Shown here: positions 43,624 to 52,114 of the stretch, piece after piece
Numbering within the stretch: the first letter of the stretch is position 1
How the letters are laid out: every line of letters begins with the position of its first letter
NCBI RefSeq assembly: GCF_001307275.1
Contig: NZ_CP012831.1
Span: 992,001 to 1,056,000 of the forward strand
Length of the DNA stretch: 64,000 nt
Reading direction: 5' to 3'
From: Pseudomonas fluorescens
GTDB taxonomy: Bacteria > Pseudomonadota > Gammaproteobacteria > Pseudomonadales > Pseudomonadaceae
Translations under genes and position numbers: made by a program
The notes under the pieces: model-generated
The model's input: the letters and a program-made list of their open reading frames with translations, nothing else
Told to the model about the DNA's origin: nothing
The model's database searches: none

Positions 43624-44445
43624 ATGAGCGATTTGGCGGATAAGGTCCAACGGGATTTGGTGCAGGCCATCGATAACGATGACCTGGTTCTGCCAACATT
43701 ACCGGAAGTGGCCATGCAGATTCGCCGGGCCGCCGAAGACCCGGAAATCAGCGTCAGCAACCTGAGCAAAGTGATCGGCCGCGATACGGCCCTTTCGGCA
43801 CGCCTGATAAAAGTGGTCAACAGCCCGCTGTTGCGCGCCACCCAGGAAGTCACTGACCTGCACACGGCCATCACTCGACTGGGCGTCAACTACAGCAGCA
43901 ACTTGGCCATTGGCCTGGTGATGGAGCAGATTTTCCATGCCCGTTCCGAGGTAGTGGAACTGAAGATGCGCGAAGTCTGGCGCAAAAGCCTGGAGATCGC
44001 CGGCGTCAGCTATGCGTTGTGTCGCGGCTACACCCAACTCAAGCCCGACCAGGCCGCGTTGGGTGGGCTGGTGCATCAGATCGGCGTGCTGCCGATCCTC
44101 ACGTATGCACAGGACAATAATGAGTTACTGTCGGATCCGGTCAGCCTCAACCATGTCATCGAAACAATTCACCCGGTGCTGGGGGACAAATTGCTCAGTG
44201 TCTGGGAATTTCCGGAGCGGCTGGTGAAGCTGCCGGGGTTGTATCTGGATTTCAACCGCGACTCCAAGCAAATCGATTATGTCGACCTGGTGCAGGTCGC
44301 TGCGCTGTATTGCTACAAGGACACCGACCATCCCCTGAGCAAGATTGATGTATTCGGCGTCCCAGCCTTCAAGAAACTGGGCATCGACCCGGAGAACAAG
44401 GCCCGGTGTGCGGATATCGAAGAAGCGCGGTCGATGTTTTATTAG
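43624..44445 (+). CDS. HDOD-domain signalling protein
   Basis: A 273-residue protein almost entirely formed by an HDOD domain: LPTLPEVAMQIRRAAEDPEISVSNLSKVIGRDTALSARLIKVVNSPLLRATQEVTDLHTAITRLGVN at residues about 20-87, then HQIGVLPILTY. HDOD resembles an HD phosphohydrolase without its metal site; members act in signalling and motility control. It is 35 bases after ygfZ and may be co-transcribed with it. Confidence 0.86.
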   Translation: MSDLADKVQRDLVQAIDNDDLVLPTLPEVAMQIRRAAEDPEISVSNLSKVIGRDTALSARLIKVVNSPLLRATQEVTDLHTAITRLGVNYSSNLAIGLVMEQIFHARSEVVELKMREVWRKSLEIAGVSYALCRGYTQLKPDQAALGGLVHQIGVLPILTYAQDNNELLSDPVSLNHVIETIHPVLGDKLLSVWEFPERLVKLPGLYLDFNRDSKQIDYVDLVQVAALYCYKDTDHPLSKIDVFGVPAFKKLGIDPENKARCADIEEARSMFY

Positions 44446-44472
44446 AGACGTCTGAGGCCATGTAGACGTCTC
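44445..44472. other. 9-bp hairpin after the HDOD gene
   Basis: GAGACGTCT (44445-44453) and AGACGTCTC (44464-44472) are perfect inverse copies with a 10-base loop, starting at the HDOD stop codon. No T-tract follows, so it is not a standard terminator. Confidence 0.5.
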
Positions 44473-44498
44473 CGAGCATGCTGTGGTCAGCAGATGCT

Positions 44499-44596
44499 TT
44501 TGTGGCGAGGGAGCTTGCTCCCGCTCGACTGCGCAGCAGGCGCAAGGCTTTTAGCGCCGCGCGCAACCCAGCGGGAGCAAGCTCCCTCGCCACAAC
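44499..44596. repeat. REPIN of the second REP class
   Basis: TTGTGGCGAGGGAGCTTGCTCCCGCT with its inverse about 45 bases away, same class as at 16899. It lies between the convergent HDOD and tctE genes. Confidence 0.9.
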
Positions 44597-44612
44597 GGCG
44601 TTCTGCTCTGGC

Positions 44613-46004
44613 TCAGTCTGATCCAGGAATAAAGCTCACCCGCACCTTCAGCCCGCGCTCCTGCCCGTCATGCAAGGTGATCTGCGCCAGATGCGCGCGG
44701 CAGATTTCACCGACGATCGCCAACCCCAGCCCGGAACCGGCCACTTGCTGGTTGCGTCGATAGAAGCGCTCGAACACCCGGTCCCGCTCATGCAACGGAA
44801 TGCCTGGCCCGTCGTCCTCGACTTCCAGGACCGCCGGTGGGGTGACCCGCAGGATCACGTTGCCGCCGGACGGTGTGTGGGCCAGGGCGTTGTCCACCAG
44901 GTTGCTCAACAGCTCGTTCAACAAGGTCGGCTCGCCCCGCAGCCATACCGGCTCGTCGGCTTCCAGGGCCAGTGCCACGCCTCGGGCATGGGCCAGCGGG
45001 GCCATGGCCATGCCCAGCTCACGGGCCAACTGGCTGAGATCGAGCAACTGTGCGCCGCCTTCGGCAATGGCCCGGGCGCCATTTTCCACCCGCGCCAGGG
45101 ACAGCAACTGGTTGGCCAGGTGGGTCAATCGATCGGTCCCCTGAGCCGCGGTTTCCAGGGTTTCACGCCAGGTCGCCGGCTCGCTGGCGCGCAACCCCAG
45201 CTCCAGGCGCGCCTTGAGCGCGGCCAGCGGTGTACGCAGTTCATGGGCGGCATCGGCGATGAACTGAGCCTGACGCTCGAACTGCCCGCGCAGGCGTTCG
45301 GTGAAATGGTTGAGGGCCCGCACCAGCGGCCATAATTCGTGCTGCACCTCCACCAGCGGCAACGGCCGCAGATCGTCCGGCTGGCGCTCCTCCACCGCCG
45401 TGCGCAAGCGCTCCAACGGGCGCAACGCCGCACTGACCGCAAACCACACCAACAGCAGCGCGCCCACGGCCAGCATGCCCAGGCGCAATAGCGTGTCGGC
45501 CATCAGGCCACGGGCCATGCTGACCCGCGCCTCTTCGGTCTCGGCCACGCGAATTTCCGCCATGCCATTCATGTTCGGCTCGCTCACCGCCTTGAGCAGG
45601 CTCACCACCCGCACGCTCTGCCCCTGGTATTGGGCGTTATAGAAGCGCGCCAGGGCCGGGTAATCGTCCGTGCGGGGTGTTCCGGGCGGCGGGCCGGGAA
45701 GGTTTTCGTAGCCGGAAATCAACTTCTTGTCGATGTCATTGACTTGGTAATAAATGCGTCCGGCACTGTCGTAGGCAAAGGTGTCCAGGGCCACGTAGGG
45801 CACATCTGCGCTGAGGCTGCCGTCGCGCTGGGACAGGCCTGCGGCGATGGTCCGGGCCGAGGCCAGCAGGGTCCGGTCATAGGCGGTGTCCGCCGCTTCG
45901 CGGCCGTTCCAGTAGGCGCTCAGGCCGCTGGCGAGCATCAGTACCACCAGCAGCAATGCCAGGTTCCAGAGCAGCCGCCAGCGCAGGCTGTCGGGCTTAT
46001 GCAT
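44613..46004 (-). CDS. tctE: Sensor histidine kinase TctE
   Basis: A 463-residue two-component sensor for tricarboxylates. Membrane segments at residues 10-30 (LLWNLALLLVVLMLASGLSAYW) and near 175 (LRLGMLAVGALLLVWFAVSAAL) enclose a periplasmic sensor. HAMP, then the phosphoacceptor box AQFIADAAHELRTPLAALKARLELG, N box NELLSNLVDNALAHTPSG and GSGLGLAIVGEICRAH are intact. Overlaps tctD by eight bases. Citrate sensing is inferred from its position opposite tctCBA. Confidence 0.9.
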   Translation of the reverse strand: MHKPDSLRWRLLWNLALLLVVLMLASGLSAYWNGREAADTAYDRTLLASARTIAAGLSQRDGSLSADVPYVALDTFAYDSAGRIYYQVNDIDKKLISGYENLPGPPPGTPRTDDYPALARFYNAQYQGQSVRVVSLLKAVSEPNMNGMAEIRVAETEEARVSMARGLMADTLLRLGMLAVGALLLVWFAVSAALRPLERLRTAVEERQPDDLRPLPLVEVQHELWPLVRALNHFTERLRGQFERQAQFIADAAHELRTPLAALKARLELGLRASEPATWRETLETAAQGTDRLTHLANQLLSLARVENGARAIAEGGAQLLDLSQLARELGMAMAPLAHARGVALALEADEPVWLRGEPTLLNELLSNLVDNALAHTPSGGNVILRVTPPAVLEVEDDGPGIPLHERDRVFERFYRRNQQVAGSGLGLAIVGEICRAHLAQITLHDGQERGLKVRVSFIPGSD

Positions 46005-46668
46005 TGCGGTTTTCCAGCAGGTAGCCCAAGCCGCGGAACGTCACGATCGCGACCGCATGGCCGTCGAGTTTCTTGCGCAGGCGATGGACGTAGATTTCGA
46101 TGGCGTCCGGGCTGGCTTCTTCGTCCAGGCCGAACACCTGGGCCGCCAGTTGCTCCTTGCTCATCACCCGCCCCGGCCGGGCAATCAACGCTTCGAGCAC
46201 GGCCTGCTCGCGGGAGGTGAGGGTGAGCAATTCATCGTCGAGGGTAAAACGGCGGGTGTCCAGGTCGTAGACCAGCCCGCCGCAGCGCTGCTGGCGTTCG
46301 CCGCCCAGTACGCTGCGCCGCAACAGGGCCTTGACCCGGGCCTCCAGCTCAGTGAGCTCGAATGGCTTGGCCAGGTAGTCGTCCGCACCGAGATTGAGGC
46401 CATGGACGCGGTCCTTGACGTCGCTGCGGGCGGTCAACATCAGCACTGGCAAAGTCTTGCCGCGTGCCCGCAGGCGCGCCAGCACCTCGAAACCGTCCAT
46501 GCGCGGCAGCCCGACATCGAGCACCGCCACGGCATATTCCTCGCTGCTCAAGGCCAGGTCGGCCGCGACGCCGTCGTGTAGCACGTCCACGGTCAAACCG
46601 GTGCTCTTGAGCGCCTGGGCAACGCTTTCGGCGAGCTGCAGATGGTCTTCGACGAGCAGAACACGCAT
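45997..46668 (-). CDS. tctD: Response regulator TctD (OmpR family)
   Basis: A 223-residue regulator. The receiver domain MRVLLVEDHLQLAESVAQAL...AVAVLDVGLPRMDGFEVLARLRARGKTLPVLMLTARSDVKDRV carries the phosphorylated Asp51 and Lys in DDYLAKPFE. The C-terminal winged helix ends LRKKLDGHAVAIVTFRGLGYLLEN. It is divergent from tctC and probably activates tctCBA. A direct-repeat candidate operator lies upstream (46769-46787). Confidence 0.92.
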   Translation of the reverse strand: MRVLLVEDHLQLAESVAQALKSTGLTVDVLHDGVAADLALSSEEYAVAVLDVGLPRMDGFEVLARLRARGKTLPVLMLTARSDVKDRVHGLNLGADDYLAKPFELTELEARVKALLRRSVLGGERQQRCGGLVYDLDTRRFTLDDELLTLTSREQAVLEALIARPGRVMSKEQLAAQVFGLDEEASPDAIEIYVHRLRKKLDGHAVAIVTFRGLGYLLENRNA

Positions 46669-47125
46669 GGGTTATTCCTCGATTCAGGGATGGTCGACGC
46701 CATTCTTTGGCGCGGAGTTTACAGCCGAGTCCGCCGCTGTGAAGGCAAAAGAATCATGAAAGCCTACTGAAAGGTTAGCGAAAGGTTGGACAGTTAGAGT
46801 CCTCCCACGGACGGTTTCGACTGCCCGCCGCGACGCACATCGCGAACGAAAAACGCCTCGAAGCGTTTTCGCCAAATAAGAACAATAAAAGCGGAGTATT
46901 CACCATGCTGTCCCTACAGCTCCAGGCCCCAATGCCTGCTCGCCCTTCCCGCTTCAATCAGACCCGCGTGGCCGATGCCGCCGCTCCTCGGTCCAGCGTC
47001 TTCCTACGCCTTCAATCCCGAACTCCCTGGCAACAACCTGCGTCCGCTATCAGCGACGACCAGGCCGGGAACCCATCGACACCAAATTTGCACCACACAC
47101 AACAACAACTCCTGTGGAGACGATG
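46669..47125. other. tctD/tctC divergent intergenic region
   Basis: About 457 bases. It holds the candidate TctD box (46769-46787) and an inverted repeat CGAAAAACGC/GCGTTTTCG (46847-46871). A weak short open frame starts at ATG 46905 after GGAG, but has no recognisable coding pattern. Confidence 0.5.
46769..46787 (+). promoter_or_regulatory. Candidate TctD operator (GAAAGGTT direct repeats)
   Basis: GAAAGGTT occurs twice with a period of 11 bases (46769-46776 and 46780-46787), as expected for OmpR-family tandem sites on one DNA face. Located about 100 bases before tctD and 340 before tctC. Confidence 0.45.
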
Positions 47126-48118
47126 ATGAATCTATCACTGCGTAAAATAGCCTTGGCCGCTGGATGCCTGATGTTCGCCGGGCAGTTGCTCGCCGCTGAT
47201 CCGTCCAAAGAACCCAAGCGCCCCGAATGCATCGCCCCGGCTTCCCCTGGCGGCGGCTTCGACCTGACGTGCAAGCTGGTGCAAAGCGCGCTGGTCAACC
47301 AGAAACTGCTGACCAAGCCAATGCGCGTCACCTACATGCCCGGCGGCGTCGGCGCGGTAGCCTACAACGCAGTGGTCGCCCAACGTCCGGCCGACGCCGG
47401 CACATTGGTGGCCTGGTCCAGCGGCTCGTTGCTGAACCTGGCCCAGGGCAAGTTCGGTCGTTTCGATGAAAGCGCCGTGCGTTGGTTGGCCGCGGTCGGC
47501 ACCAGCTATGGCGCCATCGCGGTGAAAAGCGATTCGCCCTACAAGAACCTCGACGATCTGGTACAGGCCCTGAAGAAAGATCCGGGGTCGGTGGTCATCG
47601 GTTCCGGCGGCACGGTCGGCAGCCAGGACTGGATGCAGACCGCCCTGATCGCCAAGGCCGCCGGTATCAACCCCCGCGACCTGCGTTACGTAGCCCTCGA
47701 AGGCGGCGGCGAGATCGCCACCGCGCTGCTCGGCGGCCACATCCAGGTCGGCAGTACCGACATTTCCGACTCCATGCCCCACATCCAGAGCGGCGACATG
47801 CGCCTGCTGGCGGTGTTTGCCGAGAAGCGCATCGACGAGCCGGAGATGAAAAACATCCCCACCGCCCGCGAGCAAGGCTATGACATCGTCTGGCCGGTGG
47901 TCCGCGGTTTCTACCTCGGGCCAAAAGTCAGCGATGAAGACTACGCCTGGTGGAAAGACGCGTTCGACAAGCTGCTGGCTTCCGAAGAGTTCGCCAAGTT
48001 GCGTGACCAGCGCGAGCTGTTCCCGTTTGCCATGACCGGCCCGGAGCTGGACACCTACGTGAAGAAGCAAGTGGCTGATTACAAGGTGCTGGCCAAAGAG
48101 TTCGGCCTGATCCAGTAA
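47126..48118 (+). CDS. tctC: Tricarboxylate transporter substrate-binding protein TctC
   Basis: A 330-residue periplasmic binding protein of the TTT family. Signal peptide MNLSLRKIALAAGCLMFAGQLLAA. The binding motif region PASPGGGFDLTCKLV and VTYMPGGVGAVAYNAVV is typical of citrate-type TctC. The start at 47126 has GGAGA five bases upstream; an adjacent ATG at 47123 is too close to it. First of tctC-tctB-tctA-abrB-like. Confidence 0.93.
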   Translation: MNLSLRKIALAAGCLMFAGQLLAADPSKEPKRPECIAPASPGGGFDLTCKLVQSALVNQKLLTKPMRVTYMPGGVGAVAYNAVVAQRPADAGTLVAWSSGSLLNLAQGKFGRFDESAVRWLAAVGTSYGAIAVKSDSPYKNLDDLVQALKKDPGSVVIGSGGTVGSQDWMQTALIAKAAGINPRDLRYVALEGGGEIATALLGGHIQVGSTDISDSMPHIQSGDMRLLAVFAEKRIDEPEMKNIPTAREQGYDIVWPVVRGFYLGPKVSDEDYAWWKDAFDKLLASEEFAKLRDQRELFPFAMTGPELDTYVKKQVADYKVLAKEFGLIQ

Positions 48119-48173
48119 CCGTCTCTGTTCGCGTGGCGGCGCTGGCATCACCGGCGCCGCCCAGGAGTTAGTC

Positions 48174-48635
48174 ATGCTCACCATCCAACGTATTTTTGCC
48201 GCGGTGCTGCTGCTGGTTTGCATCGGCCTCGCGCTGATGGCCTGGCCGTATCAGGCCGCTTTTTCCTACGAACCGGTCGGCCCGCGCGCCTTTCCCTTGC
48301 TGATGCTGGGGCTGATGGGCCTGGCGCTGCTGTACATGCTGTTTCGTCCGACCCCTATCGTGCACAGCGACGAAGACCCGCAACTGGACCGTGAAACCCT
48401 GCAGAAAATCGGCATCTGTGTGGCGTTGTTGCTGGTATTCGCCGGGACCTTCGAACCCCTGGGCTTCATTGTCGCCAGCATCCTGATCGGCGTGCCGATG
48501 GCGCGCCTGTATGGCGGGCGCTGGGTGCCGAGCGTGGTGATCATCAGCCTGATGGCCATCGGTCTTTATCTGTTGTTCGACAAGCTGATGGACGTGCCGC
48601 TGCCCCTGGGCCTGCTCGACGTCCTGGAGAATTGA
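48174..48635 (+). CDS. tctB: Tricarboxylate transporter small membrane subunit TctB
   Basis: A 153-residue protein with four membrane helices (IFAAVLLLVCIGLALMAWPY, AFPLLMLGLMGLALLYMLF, ICVALLLVFAGTFEPLGFIVASILIG, VPSVVIISLMAIGLYLLF). Length and topology match TctB. It lies one base before tctA. Confidence 0.9.
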   Translation: MLTIQRIFAAVLLLVCIGLALMAWPYQAAFSYEPVGPRAFPLLMLGLMGLALLYMLFRPTPIVHSDEDPQLDRETLQKIGICVALLLVFAGTFEPLGFIVASILIGVPMARLYGGRWVPSVVIISLMAIGLYLLFDKLMDVPLPLGLLDVLEN

Positions 48636-48636
48636 T

Positions 48637-50151
48637 ATGGATACCCTGAATTATCTCGGCCAGGGTTTTGGCGTTGCACTGACCCCCTACAACCTCGTCA
48701 CCGCCTTGACCGGTACGCTGATCGGCACGGTGGTCGGCCTGCTGCCGGGCCTGGGCCCGATCAACGGTGTAGCGCTGCTGATCCCGATCGCCTTCGCCCT
48801 GGGCCTGCCGCCGGAGTCGGCGCTGATCCTGTTGGCGGCGGTGTACCTGGGTTGCGAATACGGCGGGCGCATCAGCTCGATCCTGCTCAACATCCCGGGG
48901 GAAGCCTCCACCGTGATGACCACCCTCGACGGCTACCCGATGGCTCGCCAGGGCCTGGCCGGGGTGGCGTTGTCGCTGTCGGCGTGGAGTTCGTTCATCG
49001 GCGCGTTCATCGCCACCTGCGGCATGGTGCTGTTCGCGCCGTTGCTGGCCAAATGGGCGATTGCGTTCGGACCGGCGGAATATTTCGTCCTGATGGTGTT
49101 CGCCATTGTCTGCCTCGGCGGCATGGCCGGCGACCGACCGCTCAAGACGTTCATTGCGGCGCTGATCGGTCTGTTCCTGTCCAGTGTCGGGATCGATGCC
49201 AACAGCGGCGTCTACCGCTTCACCGGTGACAACATCCATCTGACCGATGGCATCCAGTTCGTCGTGCTGGTGCTGGGTTTGTTCTCCATCAGTGAAATCC
49301 TGTTACTGCTGGAGAAAACCCATCGCGGCCAGGAAGCGGTGGAAGCCACTGGGCGGATGATGTTCAACTTCAAGGAAGCGGCGTCGGTCTTCGTCGTGAA
49401 CCTGCGTTGCGGCGTGCTCGGCTTCATCATGGGCGTGTTGCCCGGTGCCGGGGCGACCCTGGCCAGTGCCGTGGCCTACATGACCGAGAAGCGCATCGCC
49501 GGTGCCAGTGGCAAGTTCGGCCAGGGTGACAAACGCGGCCTCGCCGCTCCGGAAACCGCCATTGGCGGCGCAGCCTGTGGGGCGCTGGTGCCGATGCTGA
49601 CCCTCGGTGTTCCCGGCTCGGGCACCACGGCGGTGATGATCGGCGCACTGTCGCTGTACAACATCACGCCCGGTCCGCTGCTGTTCCAGCAACAGCCGGA
49701 CATTGTCTGGGGCCTGATCGCCTCGTTGTTCGTCGCCAATATCATGTTGGTGATCCTCAACATCCCGATGATCCGCATCTTCACCCGTATCCTGGCCGTG
49801 CCGAACTGGGCATTGGTACCGGTCATCGCGATCATCACCGGCATCGGCGTCTACGCAGTGCATGCCACGACGTTCGACCTGTTCCTGATGATCGGCATTG
49901 GTATCTTCGGCTACATCCTGCGCAAGCTGGATTTCCCGCTGTCACCGGTCCTGCTGGGCTTCATTCTCGGCGGCCTGATGGAACAGAACCTGCGTCGTGC
50001 GCTGTCGATCTCCAACGGTGCGCTGGAAATCCTCTGGTCGAGCCCGATCACCTTCGGCTGCTGGATCCTGACGGCGATCATGCTGTTCATGCCATTGCTG
50101 CGGATCTGGCGTCGCCGCGCCGCCCAACGTCGCGCCCTGGCCAATGTCTGA
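48637..50151 (+). CDS. tctA: Tricarboxylate transporter large membrane subunit TctA
   Basis: A 504-residue permease with about twelve segments, conserved GTLIGTVVGLLPGLGPINGVALLIPIAFAL, CEYGGRISSILLNIPGEASTVMTTLDGYPMA and ACGALVPMLTLGVPGSGTTAVMIGAL. It forms the channel of the TctABC transporter for citrate-like tricarboxylates, driven by an ion gradient. It overlaps the next gene by eight bases. Confidence 0.94.
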   Translation: MDTLNYLGQGFGVALTPYNLVTALTGTLIGTVVGLLPGLGPINGVALLIPIAFALGLPPESALILLAAVYLGCEYGGRISSILLNIPGEASTVMTTLDGYPMARQGLAGVALSLSAWSSFIGAFIATCGMVLFAPLLAKWAIAFGPAEYFVLMVFAIVCLGGMAGDRPLKTFIAALIGLFLSSVGIDANSGVYRFTGDNIHLTDGIQFVVLVLGLFSISEILLLLEKTHRGQEAVEATGRMMFNFKEAASVFVVNLRCGVLGFIMGVLPGAGATLASAVAYMTEKRIAGASGKFGQGDKRGLAAPETAIGGAACGALVPMLTLGVPGSGTTAVMIGALSLYNITPGPLLFQQQPDIVWGLIASLFVANIMLVILNIPMIRIFTRILAVPNWALVPVIAIITGIGVYAVHATTFDLFLMIGIGIFGYILRKLDFPLSPVLLGFILGGLMEQNLRRALSISNGALEILWSSPITFGCWILTAIMLFMPLLRIWRRRAAQRRALANV

Positions 50152-51181
50152 AGCGACGTTCAAACAATGGTGGGGAACACCGCTGGTCGGTCTGGCCGGC
50201 GGTTACCTGGCCAGCCTGATCGGCTGGCCTTTGCCCTGGATGGTCGGCTCGTTGCTGGCGATCATCCTGGTGCGCTGCCTGACGCCGTGGCAATTGGCGG
50301 AAATCCCCGGCGGCCGTAAATGCGGCCAATGGGTGGTGGGCATCGGCATCGGCCTGCACTTCACCCCTGTGGTGATGGAACAAGTCCTGAGCCACTTCGG
50401 CTTGATTTTTTTCGGCGCGCTGATCACCAGCGTGTCCAGCGTGGTAAGTGTCTGGCTGATGCGTCGCACCGGCGAGGACCGTGCTACCGCGTTTTTCTCG
50501 AGCATGCCCGGCGGTTCCGGCGAAATGGTCAACCTCGGTGCCCGCAACGGCGCGGACCTCAGCCGTGTCGCCGCGGGCCAGAGCCTGCGGGTGCTGGTGG
50601 TGGTGCTGTGCGTGCCGGCGGCCTTCAAGTACCTGCTGGGCGAAGGCACCCCGGCGCAGCACGCCACGACGGTGGACTGGCTGTGGCTGGCGCTCCTGTT
50701 TCCGGCGGGCGCCCTGCTCGCCTGGGTTTGGGAACGCTTGCGCCAACCCAACCCGTGGTTGTTCGGGCCGTTGCTGGTGAGCGCGGCGGTGAGCGTCGGC
50801 TGGGACCTGCACATCGGCCTGCCCAACGGCGCCAGCCAGATCGGCCAGTGGCTGATCGGCAGCGGGCTGGGTTGCCATTTCAACCGGCAGTTCTTTCGTC
50901 GGGCACCGTCGTTCATGGGCCGCACGTTGGTTGGCACGGTGTTGACGATGCTGATCGCCACGCTTGCCGCCCTAGGCTTGAGCACCTTGACCCATCTGGA
51001 TCTGCGTTCGTTGACGCTGGGCATGATGCCCGGCGGCATCGCGGAAATGAGCCTGACGGCGGAGACACTGCAACTGTCGGTGCCATTGGTGACGGCGTTG
51101 CAGGTGATGCGGTTGCTGTTCGTGCTGTTTCTGGCGGAGCCGTTGTTCAGGTATTGGACGCGCCAGCCGAATTCGGCCTGA
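50144..51181 (+). CDS. AbrB-family membrane protein
   Basis: A 345-residue protein with two homologous five-helix halves (AbrB duplication), each with the GWPLPWMVGSLLAI or GWDLHIGLPNGASQIGQWLIGSGLGCHF type signature. Members are putative permeases or regulators. Eight bases overlap with tctA links it to the TctABC operon, possibly transporting a related compound; function unproven. A REPIN follows. Confidence 0.82.
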   Translation: MSEATFKQWWGTPLVGLAGGYLASLIGWPLPWMVGSLLAIILVRCLTPWQLAEIPGGRKCGQWVVGIGIGLHFTPVVMEQVLSHFGLIFFGALITSVSSVVSVWLMRRTGEDRATAFFSSMPGGSGEMVNLGARNGADLSRVAAGQSLRVLVVVLCVPAAFKYLLGEGTPAQHATTVDWLWLALLFPAGALLAWVWERLRQPNPWLFGPLLVSAAVSVGWDLHIGLPNGASQIGQWLIGSGLGCHFNRQFFRRAPSFMGRTLVGTVLTMLIATLAALGLSTLTHLDLRSLTLGMMPGGIAEMSLTAETLQLSVPLVTALQVMRLLFVLFLAEPLFRYWTRQPNSA

Positions 51182-51198
51182 TCGTCCGCGGCGCCTTC

Positions 51199-51270
51199 AT
51201 CGCGAGCAAGCTCGCTCCCACAGGGTTCAGGGCAACACAACCCCCTGTGGGAGCGAGCTTGCTCGCGATG
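51199..51270. repeat. REPIN
   Basis: ATCGCGAGCAAGCTCGCTCCCACAGGG and its inverse with a short 20-base spacer; intergenic between the convergent AbrB and ung genes. Confidence 0.92.
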
Positions 51271-51290
51271 GGGCCCTCATTGCCGACCGT

Positions 51291-51983
51291 TCAAACTGGC
51301 GGCAACCGCCAATCGATCGGCGTCTCGCCCTGCTGCTGGAGAAACTTGTTGGTCCGGCTGAAATGCCCGCAACCGATGAAACCTCGGTGGGCCGACAGCG
51401 GTGACGGGTGGACCGAAGTCAGCACCAAATGCTTGGTCGCATCGATCAGCTTCTGCTTGCTCTGGGCATGGGCGCCCCACAACAGGAACACCAAGTGCGG
51501 CTGGTGTTCACTGACGACTTCAATGATCCTGTCGGTAAAGTGCTGCCAACCTTTTTTGGCGTGGGCGTTGGCATTGGCGCGCTCCACGGTCAGGGTCGTG
51601 TTGAGCAGCAACACGCCCTGGTCGGCCCAACTTTGCAGGTAGCCGTGACTCGGGATGTCGATGTTCAGGTCGCGCTTCAATTCCTTGTAGATGTTCACCA
51701 GGGACGGCGGTGTCGGCACGCCCGGCTGTACCGAGAAGCACAAGCCATGGGCCTGGCCTGGACCGTGGTAAGGATCCTGGCCGAGAATCACCACCTTGAC
51801 CTTATCCAGCGGCGTGGAATTGAGGGCGTTGAAAATCAGCGAAGCCGGCGGATAGATCTCCTTGCCAGCGGCGTATTCACTGCGTAGGAACTCACGCAAC
51901 TCCGCCATGTAGGGCTGGTCGAACTCGGCACGCAGGGCCTGCTTCCAGCTCGGTTCGAGTTTGATACGGTCGTCAGCAGTCAT
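51291..51983 (-). CDS. ung: Uracil-DNA glycosylase
   Basis: A 230-residue family 1 UDG removing uracil from DNA. Motif [18 protein letters not shown] holds the catalytic Asp, [11 protein letters not shown] the uracil-binding Asn, and [15 protein letters not shown] the His loop for DNA insertion. Start 51983 ([17 protein letters not shown]) matches the family. Length is standard. Confidence 0.97.
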   Translation of the reverse strand: MTADDRIKLEPSWKQALRAEFDQPYMAELREFLRSEYAAGKEIYPPASLIFNALNSTPLDKVKVVILGQDPYHGPGQAHGLCFSVQPGVPTPPSLVNIYKELKRDLNIDIPSHGYLQSWADQGVLLLNTTLTVERANANAHAKKGWQHFTDRIIEVVSEHQPHLVFLLWGAHAQSKQKLIDATKHLVLTSVHPSPLSAHRGFIGCGHFSRTNKFLQQQGETPIDWRLPPV

Positions 51984-52114
51984 GGTTGCATCCGGTAAAA
52001 ACAATGGGCGCACCCTAGGAAAGCCTACAGGGCTTGTCAATTGATCTGACGCAGAACCGGCACTTTCCTACATAGCGGTCATACTGAACATTCAAATTTC
52101 TGATCGAGGTCACG

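Noticed and set aside
46905..47126. 73-codon frame after GGAG in the tctD-tctC gap
   Set aside because: A plausible ribosome site, but the sequence has no domain or signal peptide and spans the regulatory region; kept only as a note.
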